Below are positions 16,358 to 24,350 of a stretch of DNA of 64,000 nucleotides, one piece after another. Both the position numbers and the translations under genes were made by a program. Within the stretch, counting starts at the first letter, position 1, and each line of letters begins with the position of its first letter. This DNA comes from Pseudomonas sp. LBUM920 (GTDB taxonomy: Bacteria > Pseudomonadota > Gammaproteobacteria > Pseudomonadales > Pseudomonadaceae). The notes under the pieces were generated by a model. The model searched no databases, was not told where the DNA came from, and saw nothing but the letters and a program-made list of their open reading frames with translations. Location: positions 3,887,501 to 3,951,500 of the forward strand of contig NZ_CP027762.1 of the NCBI RefSeq assembly GCF_003852315.1, written 5' to 3'.

Positions 16358-16918
16358 ATGCACGCCTTTTACAAAAAAATTGCTGCAGCAGCCTGCTTCG
16401 CTATTCTCTCCGTAACCGCAACCGTCAGCTTCGCCGCCGACTCTGTGATGGTCGGAGGCGCAGCGATGTACCCGAGTAAAACCATCGTGGAAAACGCGGT
16501 CAATTCAAAGGACCACACGACGCTGGTTGCAGCCGTCAAGGCTGCCGGGTTGGTTGATACGCTCAATAGCAAAGGCCCATTCACCGTATTCGCACCGACA
16601 AACGAAGCCTTTGCCAAGCTGCCTGCAGGCACCGTCGATACGCTGGTCAAGCCTGAACACAAAGCCGACCTGACTAAAATCCTGACCTACCATGTCGTAC
16701 CCGGCACTCACACATCGGCACAACTGATGGCCGACGCCAAAAAGAACGGCGGCACCGTTGTGTTGAAAACAGTTCAAGGTGAGTCGCTGAATATCAAGCT
16801 GCACGATGGCAAGCTTTGGGTGGTAGATGCCAAAGGCGGTAAGGCAAGTATCAGCATCGCAGACGTGATGCAGTCCAACGGCGTGATCCACGTTGTTGAC
16901 TCGGTCTTGATGCCTTAA
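16358..16918 (+). CDS. Secreted fasciclin (FAS1) domain protein
   Basis: The 186-residue protein starts at ATG 16358 after aaggag. A signal peptide (MHAFYKKIAAAACFAILS, cleavage near SFA/AD) precedes one FAS1 domain. H1 is recognisable as TVFAPTNEAFAKLP near residue 80 and H2 as NGVIHVVDSVLMP at the C-terminus, with the conserved YHVVPG between them. Such proteins act in adhesion or as stress-induced periplasmic proteins. It is probably monocistronic. Confidence 0.9.
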   Translation: MHAFYKKIAAAACFAILSVTATVSFAADSVMVGGAAMYPSKTIVENAVNSKDHTTLVAAVKAAGLVDTLNSKGPFTVFAPTNEAFAKLPAGTVDTLVKPEHKADLTKILTYHVVPGTHTSAQLMADAKKNGGTVVLKTVQGESLNIKLHDGKLWVVDAKGGKASISIADVMQSNGVIHVVDSVLMP

Positions 16919-16989
16919 ATGCTCCTCAAGCCCGGCAGACGCGCAGTTTGCCGGGTAGCGGGGTTTGCCAATAGCCGGTCACGGTCAGT

Positions 16990-17147
16990 TCAACGACGCG
17001 CGATGTGGCGAACGGCGATGATCATCGCATCCGAACCAAGAAACCCTTGGGTGAGCTCATCAGCCCCTTCTCTACCCGCCGAAACTTTCACAAGCCTTAG
17101 CAGGCGCACCGCAACATTAAAGTCTCGATACTCATCGTAAGTTTCTG
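16990..17147 (-). pseudogene. Open frame lacking a start codon, just downstream of the hydrolase gene
   Basis: On the minus strand a frame that overlaps the hydrolase 3' end reads IAETYDEYRDF, VAVRLLRLVKV and DAMIIAVRHIARR before its stop. Composition and codon use look coding, but no ATG, GTG or TTG lies upstream of the conserved-looking part in that frame. It may be a remnant or depend on a rare start such as ATT at about 17145. No family recognised. Confidence 0.35.
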
Positions 17148-18250
17148 CAATGAAGCCAGGTACTGATTGCCTCGACGAGTTCGGTCTTGCACTCCACCGG
17201 CAACCAATGCCCGCCAGATAAACTCGTTACGGTGAGGTCTGCGCAGGCGGCACGCATTGGCTCGCCCAACTGGTTACCCTTGATGGTATTCATCGGGTCG
17301 TAGTCACCGTTTACAAACAGTACGGACAAGGACAGGCGGCCGCCATTGGGCGCTCGATCGGCGTACTCGATGTTGGCATCGTCGTTCAAATACCATGCGC
17401 AGGGCGCGCGAAAACCATGCTGCTCAAATCTGCGCACCAGTGCCGCGAAGTCCGTCTGCGGCCAAAGCGCGGGGTCGGGCTGGGTGGGCGGGGCTCGGTG
17501 TGCTTCACCAAACCGCCCTCCTCTGCTGGTGACTTGGGCGTTTGATGCGACTTTGGTGATGCTCGCAGGGTCGCCTCGTCGATAGATCGAAGCCAGTGAT
17601 GCGGCTTTATCGGCATCAAGGTCAGCGACGGCGGACGCGAAGTGCGTGTTGTAATAGCGGTAGTAATCCCATTGACCGTCTGGATACTCGTCTGCCGGAT
17701 AGATCGTTCGGTCAACCAGCGAGACGAGCGTCGGCAGCGCGTTCGTGGTGGGGAAGTACGGGACCGAAATCAGCACAACGCCACGGCTGCGCTGGGGTTC
17801 ATGGGCGACCAATTCACCCGCAACAACGCTGCCCCAATCGTGGCCCACCCAAATGGCGGGCATTCCACCGAGGTGGTCATGAAGCTCTGCCATGTCTGCC
17901 ACGATGTTTTCAAGGGTATACGCGTGGGTGTCCGCCGGCACAGAAGAGCCGCCATAGCCGCGCATGTCGGGTGCAACGCAGTACCAGCCCTGAGCAGCGA
18001 ACGCTTGCATCTGCGCGCGCCAGATCAGACTGAGCTGCGGCCAGCCGTGCAGGAACATCATCAATGGCCCCTCGGCAGGTCCCGACGCCACATAGTGGGT
18101 CGTATGACGGGGCGTGCTGAAGATGTACGAGGTCAGCGTGGAAGTGGACACAGGATCTCCTGGTGCAACACCGGCGGATAGGAGCGAAGCGGCGGCGCCA
18201 GGTTGCGTCGCCTGTTCCAAGAGTAACGCCTTTATTTCATCACGGCGCAT
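17132..18250 (-). CDS. Alpha/beta hydrolase, epoxide-hydrolase-like
   Basis: The 372-residue product carries the oxyanion-hole HGWPQ motif near residue 75, the nucleophile elbow GHDWGS near 145 (Asp nucleophile, as in soluble epoxide hydrolases and dehalogenases), a cap region with Tyr-rich DYYRYYN, an acid residue near VNGDYDPM and the catalytic His in GGHWLPVE near the C-terminus. The start at ATG 18250 is uncertain because no RBS is clear, and ATG 18301 is an alternative. No signal peptide is evident. The substrate is unknown. Confidence 0.82.
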   Translation of the reverse strand: MRRDEIKALLLEQATQPGAAASLLSAGVAPGDPVSTSTLTSYIFSTPRHTTHYVASGPAEGPLMMFLHGWPQLSLIWRAQMQAFAAQGWYCVAPDMRGYGGSSVPADTHAYTLENIVADMAELHDHLGGMPAIWVGHDWGSVVAGELVAHEPQRSRGVVLISVPYFPTTNALPTLVSLVDRTIYPADEYPDGQWDYYRYYNTHFASAVADLDADKAASLASIYRRGDPASITKVASNAQVTSRGGRFGEAHRAPPTQPDPALWPQTDFAALVRRFEQHGFRAPCAWYLNDDANIEYADRAPNGGRLSLSVLFVNGDYDPMNTIKGNQLGEPMRAACADLTVTSLSGGHWLPVECKTELVEAISTWLHCRNLR

Positions 18251-18344
18251 TGTTGCACTGTAGCCCGCCTCAAGCCCTTGGCATGGCTGACTGGACGCCA
18301 TTGGCCTTATATCGCACTCCAGACAGTGACCTCGCCAGGCGCTC

Positions 18345-18440
18345 ACAAACTTTTCACAGTCAAGCGCCTATGGTGAACCCAAGCTCCTGGTGAACATCCC
18401 TTTAAGCCCGCTAATCCCCATCGCGGGCTTTTCTTTGCGC
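18345..18440 (+). ncRNA. Putative sRNA-like repeat, copy B
   Basis: Related copy of 11330-11425: CTTTTCACAGTC, then AGCTCCT (CTCCT at 18384-18388), GGTGAACA, CCCTTTAAGCCCGC and a closing hairpin before TTTTCTTTG. The distance from CTCCT to the hairpin is 20 bases against 19 in copy A. Conservation outside the stem argues that more than the terminator is maintained. Confidence 0.45.
18404..18436 (+). terminator. Intrinsic terminator of repeat copy B
   Basis: Perfect eight-base arms AAGCCCGC and GCGGGCTT are followed by TTCTTTG. The stem is stronger than in copy A. Confidence 0.65.
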
Positions 18441-18475
18441 GCAATTTGGCTGTTGGTTTTGCGACCCGATGGGAA

Positions 18476-18958
18476 CTAGAGCGCCTCAACCTTTCTACAT
18501 TCAGAAATCTCGGACAATGCCTGATCGGCAGAGACTTTATTGAGCTGCCAATGCAGCTTGACAGCGTTTGATTGGTTTACACGCACTCTGGCGCTGCTGG
18601 ACGTGAGGCTGATATACGAGGCATCTGAACTTTTAACGTCGATGACAACGGCGGTGGTGTCGCCCTCAAGATCAGCATTCCCCAGAATTCCAGCTTTCCA
18701 TTTCTGAGTGACCGTGTGCTCACCTGGCGTAACAGGTACGGCTACATAACCACCGTTCTCCAGAGACGCTACTGGCTTGCCATCCAAAGAAATCAAGGCA
18801 GACATTAAACCCATGTCGTAGTTACTGGGCCTGTAGACATAGATGACACCCCGTTGGGAACCCACGTTTTCAAGAGGGGTAAATGTTGGCCCTGTGATCG
18901 TGCAGGCGCTGAGTAGCCCTAACCAGACAAGTGCTGAGATCTTCCATACCCTAGTCAT
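18476..18958 (-). CDS. DUF2846-type lipoprotein
   Basis: The 160-residue product has a lipoprotein signal (MTRVWKISALVWLGLL, lipobox LSAC at about residue 19). The mature domain shows RGVIYVYRPSNY, then SLDGKPVASLENGGYVAVPVTPGEH and a string of beta strands, the pattern of DUF2846 proteins. Start at ATG 18958. It is separated from neighbours and probably monocistronic. Function of this domain is unknown. Confidence 0.75.
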   Translation of the reverse strand: MTRVWKISALVWLGLLSACTITGPTFTPLENVGSQRGVIYVYRPSNYDMGLMSALISLDGKPVASLENGGYVAVPVTPGEHTVTQKWKAGILGNADLEGDTTAVVIDVKSSDASYISLTSSSARVRVNQSNAVKLHWQLNKVSADQALSEISECRKVEAL

Positions 18959-19572
18959 AACCGCTCCATTCGGATTCAGCGCTTGATGATCAACACTGCA
19001 AGACTGCTAATCAAACGGTTTGTGCTGATTTTGCACGCCCCCCACTCTCCCCCCAAATGTTGGCGGTAAACCATGAATGGTCAGCGAGGGCTTCAGTTCC
19101 TGCCTAGAATCGCCATGCGCTCGAAGATCAGCGACAACCCACAGCGTCGTGAACGCCGCGCGTCGAACAGCCGAATGGCTGAGGTGCAACAGGTACGCCG
19201 GGCTGAGAGCGCTGAATTGACAGCTTGGAACAGATGCGCTGCATCAGCGAGAAGCGTCGGATGTCTTCGAATGGTTCTAAGTGGACACAGCTATGGGGAA
19301 GTGAGGAACAAGCGGCCAGAACTGATTCTGGCCTTTAGACTAATTGCCGTAGAAGTACCACATCAGTCGCCACTGTGACGACTCACCGAAGGTCAGCAGT
19401 ATTGACACACCCGCATGCCGCTTGTCCATAGTGACCTTCAGTTAGACCATCTACTCATGGCAGCATAATACCTATCCACTTAGCTGGTGGGTGTAACTCT
19501 TTCAAGTTACCCCACATCACAGTCAACTCCTCCCGCACATGGATACTTAATAAATATGCGATAACCCTTACC
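18959..19572. other. Gene-poor stretch holding prophage debris
   Basis: Apart from the yedK remnant at 19255-19345, no supportable gene is seen. A plus-strand frame from 19073 runs into the remnant and may be part of another decayed phage gene. Confidence 0.4.
19255..19345 (+). pseudogene. 3' remnant of a second yedK gene
   Basis: The stretch GATGTCTTCGAATGGTTC onward follows the end of the intact yedK at 23940-24023 nearly base for base, with substitutions that create stops. Translation gives DVFEWF, VDTAMG and ending residues equivalent to NKGPELI. It lies upstream of the prophage-like genes in the same relative position that the intact yedK occupies in the second module. Confidence 0.65.
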
Positions 19573-21480
19573 TCAATGCATCTTCGTTCCCGATCTATGG
19601 TCCATTGTGCATCGGACCTCAAGCTGCATAAGGCGAATTTTTGTAGCTCCCACGGTCGGATCAAAGCGTAGCAGGCTCGAAAATCCAGTGCTGCTTCTCG
19701 CAGAGAGTGAGAACGTACCCTTACCGGCCTGTAGCGAAACTCTGCTTGATAATTCTTCAGAGAATGCAGTTACACCAGACGGAAGATAAAATAGCTGGGC
19801 CAAGTCTTGATGACCGATATCATATGAACCGTTCACTTCAATTTCAGAGCAATTCCTCATCAGCTCATCGTGACCTATAGAAATTATCAGCATTGGATCA
19901 TTTTGCGAATCTATAAAAACACCGTCACCCCCCGAAGACAAAATATGTGAATTTTTGAATTCGACCAAGCCATTATCACTTGTTAGTCGAAAGATAGGAG
20001 GCGGTGTATTAGATCCAATAGGAACAGGCCTAGCATTTATGAGACGCGTATAAGAGGCACCCGCCTCCCTACTTATGTAAAACACCTTTTGCATGTTGAG
20101 GCCGGGGTGGAGATCGCTGCATTCAAAAGGCGCTCTATTGTCCAATCCATTCTGGAGACACTTGAATATAGACTCACGCACCACCATTGTTTTTTTGTAG
20201 AAATCGGCATGCGACATTATTGTAGTGCACAAGACCAACGCCATCAAAGCAATCAAAGAAACGGCGCCAGCCGAAAGCTGAAAGCATCTAGACTTTAGCT
20301 CTAACTTAAAATTCATCAACCCAAGCATCACAAGCCAAGGCCACAATATTGTAAGCCAAAAAAAATGAAATCTCCCGTAACCATAAACAAACACATCAAT
20401 TGGCGCACTAATGAAATCAGGACGTAGATTCGCTCTTCCTGCTGATACAATCATTAGATATGAAATGCACACCCCATATAAGCACAGGTAAATAAAAGCA
20501 ACCCTAAGAACTTTATTATTTCCCTTATTGAAAATAAAGTCAAAAAGTGAACGCGCAGCAAAAAAGGTAGCGATCACCATCATCATTACTGACAGCGTCA
20601 ATGATAGCTTAGGGTATTGGCTAGGGAGCATAAGTGAACGTGCTACCTTGCCAAGCATGAAAAGCCAGAAATCAGGCTCCCATGGGTAGGCCATAGGCGC
20701 GTCTGGTCGATGCGTTCCGTGCTGGATTGCTAAAATCACCCAAAGCTGTGCAAATACTGTTATAACAGTGGGCAACAACAAATATGCCGCGCACACCTTA
20801 ATACGGTCGGACAATTTATTTTTTGCTATTACAAAAAAAATGACAAACCCGATAAAAATGGAAAGATTGGCAAATGCTCCACTTGTATATGAAAAACCAG
20901 ACAGCAAAGCCATTACAGCAATAAGGCAACCAGACACCCATTTATCAAGTCGAGAGAGTGCGACACTGAGAATACCTAAAGAGCAGACTAATGGTAGAGC
21001 CTGATGGTAAGCCATATTTTGCCAACCCCAGTATGAATCTGGCTGGAGCATAAATATGGTAGTTGAGAATGCAATAGCTTTTACAGTTCGATTTTCGACC
21101 ACTCGACCTAACAAATTCCACTGCATAAGTAGAATTGAACCTAAAACAAAAAACAACGATATTGCTTGGTAAGCAATACTATTTCCAGCAAGAACTCTAA
21201 ATGCCAAGCTATCGAGAAATAGACCAACCGAATAATAGGTATCATTAGCCGGCTGACTTATATAGTCGAAATCCATGCGACCTGCACTGCCGGTTTCGTA
21301 CTGTCGCATATCGTCCAGAAATGGAAGATCGATGCCAAACGAGAGCCAGCCCACTATGCTCATGAGAAAGCTTATGATGGGTAACGCCACAATTACCATG
21401 CATATCGCGCGACTTGCTAAGCGATAGAGCTTTTCCCTGTTAAATTTTTCAGCATTACCATAATTATATTCCTGACGCAC
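19573..21480 (-). CDS. Low-GC polytopic membrane protein, GT-C glycosyltransferase-like
   Basis: The 635-residue protein has around ten predicted membrane helices over residues 25-400 and a soluble C-terminal beta-rich domain. The first external loop contains FLDDMRQ, an acidic pair where GT-C enzymes carry their catalytic Asp. The gene is markedly AT-rich compared with its surroundings. It sits between a yedK remnant and lysis genes, so it is probably phage cargo that glycosylates O-antigen or another envelope glycan (inference). The start is a GTG at 21480 with weak RBS; later starts are possible. Confidence 0.65.
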   Translation of the reverse strand: MRQEYNYGNAEKFNREKLYRLASRAICMVIVALPIISFLMSIVGWLSFGIDLPFLDDMRQYETGSAGRMDFDYISQPANDTYYSVGLFLDSLAFRVLAGNSIAYQAISLFFVLGSILLMQWNLLGRVVENRTVKAIAFSTTIFMLQPDSYWGWQNMAYHQALPLVCSLGILSVALSRLDKWVSGCLIAVMALLSGFSYTSGAFANLSIFIGFVIFFVIAKNKLSDRIKVCAAYLLLPTVITVFAQLWVILAIQHGTHRPDAPMAYPWEPDFWLFMLGKVARSLMLPSQYPKLSLTLSVMMMVIATFFAARSLFDFIFNKGNNKVLRVAFIYLCLYGVCISYLMIVSAGRANLRPDFISAPIDVFVYGYGRFHFFWLTILWPWLVMLGLMNFKLELKSRCFQLSAGAVSLIALMALVLCTTIMSHADFYKKTMVVRESIFKCLQNGLDNRAPFECSDLHPGLNMQKVFYISREAGASYTRLINARPVPIGSNTPPPIFRLTSDNGLVEFKNSHILSSGGDGVFIDSQNDPMLIISIGHDELMRNCSEIEVNGSYDIGHQDLAQLFYLPSGVTAFSEELSSRVSLQAGKGTFSLSARSSTGFSSLLRFDPTVGATKIRLMQLEVRCTMDHRSGTKMH

Positions 21481-21551
21481 AGTCTGTGATCCTTAATTCT
21501 ATTCTACCGAACACTATATTTTTTTTGGATGCGCCGGCGATCATACACATC

Positions 21552-21824
21552 CTAATTCGATAGTCCACCATATGCCTTCTCACAGGTCTCTCCTGGGGCG
21601 TGGCTTTGATCAGCATGTCCTGCCAGATCTCCCGCTCTCTTTTCAGCGCGCTTGAATACGTGGGCAAACCAAGACGGCACGGGTGGCTGGCGCGCTTGAG
21701 GCGGCAGTGCAGGAATGGCTGCTGGCTTTAAGTGCTGTGAATCGAGTGGCAAGGCTATCTGCCGTTCGCTGCACGCTGATACGAGAAGCGCGCTCATTAG
21801 CAATATCAGCGGTGATTTGGCCAT
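21552..21824 (-). CDS. Rz1-like outer-membrane spanin lipoprotein
   Basis: The 90-residue frame begins MAKSPLILLMSALLVSAC, a lipoprotein signal with a lipobox VSAC, followed by a Pro-rich segment (IPALPPQARQPPVPSWF) typical of o-spanins. It is nested in the other reading frame of the adjacent Rz gene, as usual for Rz/Rz1 pairs. The frame seems intact although the Rz partner is broken, so the pair is probably not functional. Confidence 0.65.
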   Translation of the reverse strand: MAKSPLILLMSALLVSACSERQIALPLDSQHLKPAAIPALPPQARQPPVPSWFAHVFKRAEKRAGDLAGHADQSHAPGETCEKAYGGLSN

Positions 21825-22047
21825 CTTGTACCGCCTGTCGATTGAGCGTTGATAAGACTGCTCAAGAGCCCGTGTAGACGCATCGTTGGCTGCTTTTGCC
21901 TGGGCGTCCGCATCGCGCGGCGTTCCATTCGGTCTCACATGTTGCGTCTGCCGTAGTTACGCCATGGTTGTAGGCGCCAAATAACGTCGCAAGTGCGAGT
22001 AGAAGCGCCGCAAAGTAGGAAAGGATCTGCATCCGCACAGAGATCAT
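21643..22047 (-). pseudogene. Rz i-spanin, frameshifted
   Basis: Three minus-strand frames together make one Rz. The start is MISVRMQILSYFAALLLAL, with a single membrane helix and then ETEWNAA. A second frame continues RDADAQAKAANDAS to SYQRSID. A third continues VQDGQITADIANERAS and ends ATRAVLVCPRIQAR. At least two frameshifts are needed. The start ATG overlaps the stop of the endolysin remnant (ATGA). The order matches unit 2 (Rz at 24351-24866). Confidence 0.7.
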
Positions 22048-22205
22048 GAAAGCACGCCCGGTGCCTTTTCATACAGTGCCTTGCGGTCATCCTGGCAAGT
22101 GAGTCTACCGTTGATGCGCCGGGTGATCTTCGCGAAGTCTCCGGCATCAGCCAGAGTATTGAGTCCGCGTGTAGACCAGAACTATGCTGCTGATATTGCG
22201 GCGTA
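22044..22205 (-). pseudogene. GH19-type endolysin, 3' remnant of unit 1
   Basis: Minus-strand translation gives FWSTRGLNTLADAGDF and AKITRRINGRL, ending LYEKAPGVLS, after an in-frame TAG where the paralogue at 24863-25153 has Trp. Only the last 50 or so codons remain. GH19 chitinase-like endolysins usually lie just upstream of Rz, as here. Confidence 0.7.
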
Positions 22206-22279
22206 TTTCGGCTGCTCCAGCAATTTTTTCTCCAGACAAAAAAAGCCTGCGCCTTGTCGGGCGAGACTCTTTCGATATA

Positions 22280-22298
22280 CTCCGATTAATTATCGGAG
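22280..22298. promoter_or_regulatory. Perfect palindrome upstream of the small lipoprotein gene
   Basis: CTCCGAT and ATCGGAG flank TAATT. It lies 18 bp before the ATG at 22317, overlapping the likely promoter or leader. It could be an operator or a 5' leader hairpin. It is not followed by a T tract, so a terminator is unlikely. Confidence 0.45.
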
Positions 22299-22316
22299 CG
22301 AACAGGGATGGATCCC

Positions 22317-22526
22317 ATGAAATACGGAATACTTCTCTTAGCCGTCCTTACTTTTAGCGGCTGTAAAACTTATAGCGGTGGCCAAGATGGCCCTGACATT
22401 AAGGCTGGCGGACTTCAGGTCAGTTGCAATGCAACCCCAGCCAATCAGCCCGGATGCTACACCCCGCCCCCCTCTTGGTGGACCAAGCTCCCTGACCATT
22501 TTTTCATTCGTGGTAGCGGCTTTTAA
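22317..22526 (+). CDS. Small lipoprotein, phage cargo
   Basis: The 69-residue product begins MKYGILLLAVLTFSGC, with lipobox F-S-G-C, so Cys16 should be lipidated. The mature part has KTYSGGQDGPDIKAGG and two further Cys (VSCN, PGCY) before a Pro/Trp-rich end. I chose ATG 22317 rather than 22308, because AGGGATGG is spaced better for it. It is the only plus-strand gene in unit 1 between endolysin and tail-fibre remnants. Function unknown. Confidence 0.55.
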   Translation: MKYGILLLAVLTFSGCKTYSGGQDGPDIKAGGLQVSCNATPANQPGCYTPPPSWWTKLPDHFFIRGSGF

Positions 22527-22560
22527 AGTTCGAAGCGCTGAGCTGATCCTTCCTCCAGGC

Positions 22561-22586
22561 GAAAAAAAAACCGCTCAAGGCGGTAT
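22561..22586 (-). terminator. Terminator of the tail-fibre remnant, unit 1
   Basis: ACCGC and GCGGT arms, followed on the minus strand by a run of nine T. An almost identical hairpin with the same flanks lies at 25613-25636 in unit 2. Confidence 0.7.
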
Positions 22587-22618
22587 CGGCGTGCTTGTTT
22601 GCCGCGGTTGAGCGCTGC

Positions 22619-23010
22619 TTAGGCCTGTGCAGCCTTCAACGCAGCGAGCTCTGCGCGCAATTCTTTGACAGCTCCCATCAAGTCCGTGATCAATGCCATC
22701 GGTCGAGTTGCTGAACGCGGGGTTGGCCATCGTCGCCAACCCCATCTTTTTCGCCGGTAATGGCAAGCGTATTGATCCCTGCGCCTCGTGCGCGATCAGA
22801 CCTTGATAAACGACGTCATCCCCTCTGAACACATCGCCAAACGCTTTGCGCTGGTAGGTAACGATCCAGTAAGCGTCGATACGGTCCAAGCATGATGCCT
22901 TGGGCGCTTCCTTGATGTATTTCTGAAGCGGTAGTCAGCGCCGAACAGTGTCATCGTGCCCACGTACGTTGCGCCCATACACGTCAACGTTTGAGCCGGT
23001 CAAGTTCATC
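22619..23010 (-). pseudogene. Tail-fibre C-terminus (S74/ICA-type chaperone domain), decayed copy
   Basis: Roughly 390 bp track 25670-26060 closely but with several single-base indels. Recognisable pieces are TYQRKAFGDVF, GDDVVYQGLIAHEAQ and the C-terminal KELRAELAALKAAQA equivalent. The family folds phage tail spikes and usually self-cleaves. No intact reading frame remains, so this copy is dead. Confidence 0.75.
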
Positions 23011-23049
23011 CATATCAAATCCTCTGAGAAATATCTGGCAGCAGGCGCG

Positions 23050-23259
23050 TCAGCCCAGCTCGTCTACATACGCGGCCTGCGCTTGCTCTACCAGCTCACG
23101 CCACTCGCCGCTGTCGATAAGGCCTTTCTGTTGCAGATCATCAGCCAGTGAGAGCCGCGTTTCGTAGCGATCCTCTGGAGTGGCTGAGATGAATTCAGGA
23201 TCAGTGCGCAAGGCGGACCACGCCTCCATCGCGTTGACTTGCTCAATGTTGATCGTCAT
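23050..23259 (-). CDS. Hypothetical phage-associated protein, 69 residues
   Basis: The product begins MTINIEQVNAMEAWSAL and continues as charged helices (EDRYETRLSLADDLQQKG, then EWRELVEQAQAAY). It has no membrane segment or Cys. It sits upstream of the tail-fibre remnant on the same strand, as small tail-associated proteins do. Codon use looks normal and the frame is intact. No function known to me. Confidence 0.6.
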   Translation of the reverse strand: MTINIEQVNAMEAWSALRTDPEFISATPEDRYETRLSLADDLQQKGLIDSGEWRELVEQAQAAYVDELG

Positions 23260-23342
23260 GACGAATACTCGAGGTCAGTGTCTACAGTGTAGAGATTGGC
23301 CAGCGCCCAGGTGTTCAGCAGGTCCGACAAGCGGAGAGCATC

Positions 23343-24023
23343 ATGTGCGGAAGACTTACACAGTACCGGGGGATTCACGACTTCGTGGCAGCGTTGAACA
23401 TGCCTAATGCCCTGGCGAACTCCGTCGGCGAATTGCCGCTCGAACGCTACAACGTCGCCCCGACATCCCAAGTCGCCCTGCTCCACCTGCAGGGTGACCT
23501 GCTGCACGCCGACCTGGTGCGCTGGGGATGGCGGCCGCACTGGGCCAAGGACCGCGCCGCGCCGATCAATGCCCGTGTTGAGAAGGTGGCCCACGGCCCG
23601 TTCTTCCGGGCGATCTGGCCGCATCGCGCCATCACGCCGGTCGACAACTGGTTTGAGTGGGTGGACGAAGGCGGACCGAAGAAGCAGCCCTACCTAATCC
23701 GGCGGCGCGATGGCGCTCCCATCTTCTGCGCTGCCATCGGCCAGCTGCCCGACGCTGATGAAGGCCCAAGCGAGCACGACGGGTTCGTGATCATCACCGC
23801 CGACAGCGCTGGGGGCATGGTGGACATCCACGACCGGCGGCCGGTGGTGTTGACGCCCGACCTGGCTCGTGAATGGCTTGACCCGGCCACGCCCAAGGAG
23901 CGCGCCGATCAGATGGTGCTGCATCAGGGAGAGCCGTCAGAAGTCTTCGAGTGGTTCAAAGTCGATACGGCCGTGGGGAACGTGCGGAACAAAGGGCCAG
24001 AATTGATAAGGCCCGCAGTGTAG
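23343..24023 (+). CDS. yedK: SOS response-associated peptidase (YedK/HMCES family)
   Basis: The 226-residue protein starts MCGRLTQY, so Cys2 is available after Met removal to form the thiazolidine crosslink with abasic DNA. Other family residues are present: YNVAPT near 37, WFEW near 104 with the catalytic Glu, and MVDIHDRRPVVL near 160 with the active-site His. The ATG follows gcggagagcatc. YedK shields abasic sites in single-stranded DNA. It is commonly phage-borne in pseudomonads, and a decayed second copy lies at 19255-19345. Confidence 0.9.
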   Translation: MCGRLTQYRGIHDFVAALNMPNALANSVGELPLERYNVAPTSQVALLHLQGDLLHADLVRWGWRPHWAKDRAAPINARVEKVAHGPFFRAIWPHRAITPVDNWFEWVDEGGPKKQPYLIRRRDGAPIFCAAIGQLPDADEGPSEHDGFVIITADSAGGMVDIHDRRPVVLTPDLAREWLDPATPKERADQMVLHQGEPSEVFEWFKVDTAVGNVRNKGPELIRPAV

Positions 24024-24030
24024 GAAGCGC

Positions 24031-24292
24031 CTACTTGTCCCGCTGTACCCTGCAATTGATGTAAGCGTCTGTCCCTGGCTTGGCTCGATAGGACTGGCAC
24101 AGGGCATCGTCAGTTGCGCTCTTTTCCGCTCGGGCTGCTGAGAGATTCTTCAGGCTTTGCTGCCGCACCTCATATCCTTTGGTCCCCGGCAAACAGTCAT
24201 CCCAGGCGATGATGCCAATTGCGCAATCCAATGGGATGGTTTGCGCACCCGCCAAGGGCGAGCAGAACAGCGACGCCGAATAGTTTTTTCAT
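24031..24292 (-). pseudogene. Small lipoprotein, frameshifted near the N-terminus
   Basis: One frame starts at ATG 24292 with MKKLFGVAVLLALGGCANHP, a clear lipoprotein signal, then stops early. A second frame covers CAIGIIAWDDCLPGTKGYE to the stop at 24031 with two further Cys (ALCQSY, YINCRV). The two frames join around 24245-24275. Alternatively the second frame is translated alone from a TTG, but then the signal would be lost. Confidence 0.5.
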
Positions 24293-24350
24293 AGGTGCGG
24301 CCCTCCCCGGCCGCGGCCGCGTCTGCCACCTTTTCGATGTTAAGCGAAGT

